The notes under the pieces are model-generated. The model ran no database searches, was not told where the DNA came from, and was given only the letters and a program-made list of their open reading frames with translations. Below, piece by piece: positions 28,662-32,011 of a DNA stretch of 32,011 nucleotides (positions are counted from its first letter, which is position 1; every line of letters starts with the position of its first letter). A program made the position numbers and the translations under genes. The DNA lies in the IMG/VR virus record IMGVR_UViG_3300027771_000059, positions 1-32,011 of that record; one strand, given 5' to 3'. Source of the DNA: a virus.

Positions 28662-29735
28662 ATGAAAAATACAAAACATAAATTTCCGTATAAATGGACT
28701 TTAAAAGATGCAAATTTTACAAAAGATAAAGGGACTGTATTTAGTTGCTTTGCTTGTGGAGGTGGTTCTACTATGGGTTATAAGTTAGCAGGGTTTGACG
28801 TGATAGGATGCAATGAGATAGACCCTAAAATGATGGACGCTTACAGGACTAACCATAAACCAAAGTTATCTTATTTAGAACCAATACAAACTTTTAAACT
28901 AAGAAAAGATTTACCAAAAGAACTTTATAATTTAGATGTTTTGGATGGTTCGCCCCCTTGCAGCAGTTTCTCAATGTCTGGGAATAGAGAAAAAGATTGG
29001 GGAAAAGAAAAAAAGTTTAGAGAAGGACAAGCAGAACAAGTTTTAGATAATCTATTTTTTGATTTTATAGATTTAGCAAAAGAATTACAACCTAAAGTAG
29101 TTGTTGCTGAAAACGTAAAAGGATTACTACAAGGTGATGCAAAAGAATATGTAAGAAATATTTATATAGATTTTGATAAGGCTGGTTATTACTGCCAACA
29201 CTTTCTTTTGAATGCTTCTAAAATGGGTGTACCTCAAAGACGTGAAAGGGTGTTTTTTGTTTGTTTACGTAAAGATTTAGCAAAAGATTTTTTATATTTT
29301 AAAGATATGTTTACTGAATTACCAAAAATTGAAATGGGATTTAATGAGCCATTAATAACATATAAAGAAATAAGACAATTAAAAGGAAATGAAAGTGCTG
29401 AGGGGCTTTCTCCAATGATTAAAAAATTTTGGTTGTTATGTAAAGCTGGTGATGCTTTTAGTAGTATACACCCTAAAGGAAGTTATTTTAATGAAATAAA
29501 AACACATCCAGACAAAGTATTACCTACTATTAGAGCAAATGGATTACCTTATGATTATGAGTTTGAAAGAACTTTGTATAATGATGAATGTAAAAAAGCA
29601 GGGAGTTACCCCTCAGATTATAATTTTGTGTCTAACAAGCCGGTTTATTTAATAGGAATGAGTGTACCACCTGTAATGACTGCACAGGTAGCAAGCAGAA
29701 TATATGAACAATGGTTAGTTAATATAAAAGTATAA
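28662..29735 (+). CDS. dcm: DNA cytosine-C5 methyltransferase
   Basis: A 357-residue Dcm-type enzyme that makes 5-methylcytosine. Motif I is FSCFACGGGSTMGY (from 27), IV is GSPPCSSFSMSG with catalytic C100, VI is ENV (150-152) and VIII is QRRERVFF (192-199). The variable region with the target-recognition domain spans about 205-310, and the C-terminal GMSVPPVMTAQVAS helix closes the fold. The length is normal. It has its own TAnnTTTG box. No nuclease gene accompanies it. It could protect phage DNA or modify host genes; its target, which could include CCGG, cannot be read from sequence. The symbol marks family type only. Confidence 0.92.
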   Translation: MKNTKHKFPYKWTLKDANFTKDKGTVFSCFACGGGSTMGYKLAGFDVIGCNEIDPKMMDAYRTNHKPKLSYLEPIQTFKLRKDLPKELYNLDVLDGSPPCSSFSMSGNREKDWGKEKKFREGQAEQVLDNLFFDFIDLAKELQPKVVVAENVKGLLQGDAKEYVRNIYIDFDKAGYYCQHFLLNASKMGVPQRRERVFFVCLRKDLAKDFLYFKDMFTELPKIEMGFNEPLITYKEIRQLKGNESAEGLSPMIKKFWLLCKAGDAFSSIHPKGSYFNEIKTHPDKVLPTIRANGLPYDYEFERTLYNDECKKAGSYPSDYNFVSNKPVYLIGMSVPPVMTAQVASRIYEQWLVNIKV

Positions 29736-29744
29736 ACAAAAAAT

Positions 29745-30710
29745 ATGTTTGATTTAAACACACCAAAAGAAGACCACGAGGAAGAGATTTTACAAGAAGA
29801 TTTAAACGACTATAGTAGTTTATTAACTGAGTGTATTGTAGATCTAGAAAAAGAGTTGCCACCAATAGAAACAATTGTTTACGTAGGAAATGATTACAAA
29901 GGGCGCAAAGTGTCTGCTATTACTAAATTTGAATTGAGTTGTATTTACGCACCATCTAAGGCGAAGAAATCATTTGCGAAATCATTAATTGAGGCTGCTT
30001 ATATTGGTGGTAATACATCAGCATACACAAAACACTTTGTAGGCACTAATCGAAAAGATAGGTATATTATCTCAATAGACACAGAACAAGGTGAGTTTTA
30101 CGCACAAAGAAGTTTTAGAAGGGTTGGTAAAATGGTAGGCGAAAACTATAAAAATTACATCCCTATTCAATTACGTAAACAAAGTATTGCGGATAGATTA
30201 GGCTTAATTAGATGGATGATTTACAAATCTGAATACGCTGGTAAGATTGATTTAATTACAATTGATGGTTTAGCCGATTTGGTAGTTAATACAAATGATA
30301 TTGTAACAGCCTCAGAACTAGCCGAGGAGGTTATGAGATGGACTGCTGAGGGTTTACATGTGTGTTTTATTCTACATAAGAATACAGGATCACAGAAAGC
30401 TAGAGGTCATCTTGGTACAGTCTCCACAATTAAAGCAGAATCTTTAATATCTATTGATTTGATTACAGATGATAATGGAAACGTTTTGGAGAAAAACACC
30501 GTAAAAATAAGCCACTCACATAGTAGGGGAATACCTTTTGATGACTTTTATTTAACTGTAAATGATGAGGGTTTACCGTTTACGCATACAGAACTAACAG
30601 ATAATATTTTTCAATCCAATACGGATAATTTCGAGGAAGAAAAAAAGCCGTTACCTATGATGTCTTTGGACGATGCTTTTTCTAATGATGATAACGAGGT
30701 TCTTTTTTAA
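29745..30710 (+). CDS. RecA/DnaB-like ATPase with altered Walker A
   Basis: 321 residues. The nucleotide-binding loop reads IYAPSKAKKS (69-76), in which the usual GK[ST] Gly is Lys, keeping K75 and S76. Walker B is LITIDG with D174, and IISIDTEQ (109-116) is another RecA-type strand. The following HKNTGSQKARGHLGTV resembles motif H3 and the DNA-binding loop region. The acidic C-terminal 45 residues (DDAFSNDDNEVLF) resemble partner-binding tails. RepA/DnaB-type helicase or recombinase loader is the likely role. It is the last early gene before the sigma factor. Confidence 0.7.
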   Translation: MFDLNTPKEDHEEEILQEDLNDYSSLLTECIVDLEKELPPIETIVYVGNDYKGRKVSAITKFELSCIYAPSKAKKSFAKSLIEAAYIGGNTSAYTKHFVGTNRKDRYIISIDTEQGEFYAQRSFRRVGKMVGENYKNYIPIQLRKQSIADRLGLIRWMIYKSEYAGKIDLITIDGLADLVVNTNDIVTASELAEEVMRWTAEGLHVCFILHKNTGSQKARGHLGTVSTIKAESLISIDLITDDNGNVLEKNTVKISHSHSRGIPFDDFYLTVNDEGLPFTHTELTDNIFQSNTDNFEEEKKPLPMMSLDDAFSNDDNEVLF

Positions 30711-30749
30711 TTGTTTATAAAAAATATAGGTTTATTAAATAATTAAGTG

Positions 30750-30757
30750 TACATTTG
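30750..30757 (+). promoter_or_regulatory. -7 box before the sigma factor gene
   Basis: TACATTTG, an exact TAnnTTTG, 20 bp before the ATG. Host polymerase would therefore make the phage sigma factor. No good TTG at -33. Confidence 0.55.
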
Positions 30758-30777
30758 ACAAACGTTAAAACGTAAAC

Positions 30778-31251
30778 ATGTTAGAAGAACTAGCTAAAAA
30801 AGATAAACTTTGGCGTGAAATTGCTTTCATGATCACAAATAATCATGATGATGCTGATGAGTTGGTGCAAGAGATGTATATGAGAATCCCAAAGTATAAG
30901 AAGCACATCGAAGATATAACTACTGGATTTATAAAGGTGGTTTTAGTTAACATGTTTATCGACTCAAAGAAGCAACCAAACTATAAAAAAGAACATTGCG
31001 AAGACTTTGAGCAGATCGGAAGGTATGCTAAATTAGTAACAGAACAGCCGAAAAGCGGTTATAGTGATAGGGAGTTAACTATAATGAAAAGAATTGATAA
31101 TTTACCTTACAAAGACAAGAACCTCTTAGAATTAAGTTACGCCCACTCTTTACGAGATATTGAAAAGATAACTGGTATTAATTATGTTAAAGTAAGTAGA
31201 GATTTAGATTGGATCAAAATAAGAATTTTAGGTAGCAAACAAAAAAGATAA
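30778..31251 (+). CDS. Sigma-70-family (ECF-like) RNA polymerase sigma factor
   Basis: 157 residues, the size of minimal ECF-like factors. Region 2 is seen as DDADELVQEMYMRIPKY (about 24-40, matching the A.DlvQe.f.r. pattern), and region 4 as NLLELSYAHSLRDIEKI then TGINYVKVSRDLDWIKIRI, a helix-turn-helix for the promoter. It stands between the early operon and the small terminase gene and has a host-type promoter, so I infer that it turns on late genes. The 40-bp element shared at 7582 and 12149 is the best candidate target. Overlaps the next ORF by one base. Confidence 0.75.
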   Translation: MLEELAKKDKLWREIAFMITNNHDDADELVQEMYMRIPKYKKHIEDITTGFIKVVLVNMFIDSKKQPNYKKEHCEDFEQIGRYAKLVTEQPKSGYSDRELTIMKRIDNLPYKDKNLLELSYAHSLRDIEKITGINYVKVSRDLDWIKIRILGSKQKR

Positions 31252-31481
31252 TGGAAGATTTCGGAAACATTGAAGGCATTGAAGATATTACAGAAGACTT
31301 AAAAAGTGATGAAATAGTAAAACATGCTATTGATTTTATATTAAACTATGAAAATGAGTTACTCTCTTTAGATGAGTTAAGTGCTCTTAAGGATGAGTTT
31401 GTAGAGATGGAGATGTATAATTATGCTGAAAGTGTTACAAGAACTTTAAAGGCTATAGAGGTAATATTTAAAACGAAATAA
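31251..31481 (+). CDS. Hypothetical acidic protein (76 aa)
   Basis: A helical, Glu-rich protein (IEGIEDITEDLKSDEIVKHA, and DELSALKDEFVEMEMYNYAE). It overlaps the sigma gene by one base and is followed by a lipoprotein gene one base on. A partner or anti-sigma of the factor is possible from coupling, yet no family is recognised. Confidence 0.6.
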   Translation: MEDFGNIEGIEDITEDLKSDEIVKHAIDFILNYENELLSLDELSALKDEFVEMEMYNYAESVTRTLKAIEVIFKTK

Positions 31482-31482
31482 G

Positions 31483-31725
31483 ATGAAAAAATTTATATTA
31501 ATATTAGGAATAGGGTTATCAATGATTTCTTGTAGTGAAACAGAATTAATCGAAGACGAATGCGGATGTCTTAAGGAGGTGTTTAGGTCTTGGGAATCCG
31601 TAAGCCCTGAGGGGTTAGATTTAATTAATAGTGAAAAGCTTTCAGAAACAAGTGTAGAGTGTCAAGATGAGGCTTATAGTTATACTGAGACGGTAGGGGG
31701 TTACTTTACTATAACGTGTGAGTAA
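31483..31725 (+). CDS. Small phage lipoprotein (80 aa)
   Basis: Signal peptide of lipoprotein type: MKKFILILGIGLSMISC with the lipidated Cys at 17, then a short mature part with four further cysteines (CGC, C, C). Probably exported and anchored to a membrane facing the periplasm. Phage lipoproteins of this size often block superinfection; this is a role by analogy only. Confidence 0.65.
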   Translation: MKKFILILGIGLSMISCSETELIEDECGCLKEVFRSWESVSPEGLDLINSEKLSETSVECQDEAYSYTETVGGYFTITCE

Positions 31726-31776
31726 CACGATAAAAGCTAAATAAATAATTTGAATAAACAATACTAAATTCAAAGA

Positions 31777-32011
31777 ATGAAAGAAACTAGAGGAGGTAAA
31801 CGTGAGGGTGCTGGTAGACCTAGCAAGGTAGATGAGAAGAAAGCCAATGCAATAATGTTAACTGCGTTGTCAGAACTACATAAGACATCGAGCGACGACA
31901 AAACAAAGATAGCATTCGCAAAAGATTTGCTAGAATTTGAACGTGGTAAAATGTTTATTGCTGAGCATGTATTTGGCAAACCTAAAGATGTTGTAGAAAA
32001 TACTCACAATG
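31777..32011 (+). CDS. Terminase small subunit (partial, N-terminal 78 residues)
   Basis: The frame is open to the right end of the window. The start MKETRGGKREGAGRPSKVDE is the RGGxR.GAGRP opening of many small terminases, and the last part (AEHVFGKPKDVVENT) corresponds to the YGKP..V segment of the family. The protein would bind the packaging site and recruit the large subunit, whose gene should follow outside. This places the packaging genes after the sigma factor, and the tail end of the window's left side further along the genome. Confidence 0.72.
   Translation, partial: MKETRGGKREGAGRPSKVDEKKANAIMLTALSELHKTSSDDKTKIAFAKDLLEFERGKMFIAEHVFGKPKDVVENTHN

Noticed and set aside
1-32011. Integron integrase or transposase that could move the cassettes
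   Set aside because: No tyrosine or serine recombinase or transposase gene is recognisable in any frame of the window; mobility, if real, needs a host enzyme or one outside the window.

Overview
This window looks like the inside of a tailed-phage (or prophage) genome from a low-GC member of the Bacteroidota, most likely a flavobacterium. The grounds are: A-rich, Shine-Dalgarno-poor gene starts of the AAATTATG type; host-type promoters with the Bacteroidota -7 box TAnnTTTG and a TTG about 19 bases upstream; and Bacteroidota phage families such as DUF3127, DUF6291 and DUF6712. Both ends cut through genes: a tail-completion-like gene at the left and a small terminase-like gene at the right.

Layout. 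1-6730 (+): tail module (adaptor-like and baseplate-like proteins, a tail-tip protein, a 659-residue tape measure) interrupted by a beta-class DNA methyltransferase. 6770-7543 (-): two small accessory genes. 7616-10259 (+): XkdF-like prohead protease with a scaffold-like tail, major capsid, a structural protein. 10312-12126 (-): an array of three genes separated by hairpin sites resembling integron attC sites. 12183-20129 (+): portal with extra C-terminal domain, connector, a paralogue of the 170-residue structural protein, a tail fibre with an SGNH esterase-like domain, membrane proteins, M15 endolysin and a candidate u-spanin. 20127-22020 (-): a second accessory cluster with the same hairpin sites and a DEDDy exonuclease. 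22211-30710 (+): early genes (small proteins, single-strand annealing protein, SSB-like DUF3127, DnaA-domain-IV-like protein, adenine methyltransferase, NinG, YopX, DUF6291, C5 methyltransferase, RecA/DnaB-like ATPase). 30778-32011 (+): sigma-70-like factor, a lipoprotein and the start of the small terminase gene.

The genes suggest a usual phage plan: early recombination and replication genes, then a phage sigma factor next to the packaging genes, then late head, tail and lysis operons. Two late operons (7616 and 12183) share a 40-bp upstream element, a candidate target of the phage sigma factor. The same element overlaps a host-type promoter pointing the other way into the accessory genes, so cargo and late genes appear to be expressed from divergent promoters.

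The most interesting features are: seven hairpins of fixed design (minus strand: TAAC, 4-6 nt, GTATAA ... TTATAY, 3 nt, GTTR) bounding reversed cargo genes, which looks like integron-type cassettes in a phage; ten of the window's eleven CCGG tetramers packed into 244 bp of ninG; an 80-nt candidate RNA at 26914 with perfectly complementary 6-nt loops; and an antisense candidate RNA between endolysin and spanin. All were found by reading; no database search or folding program was run.
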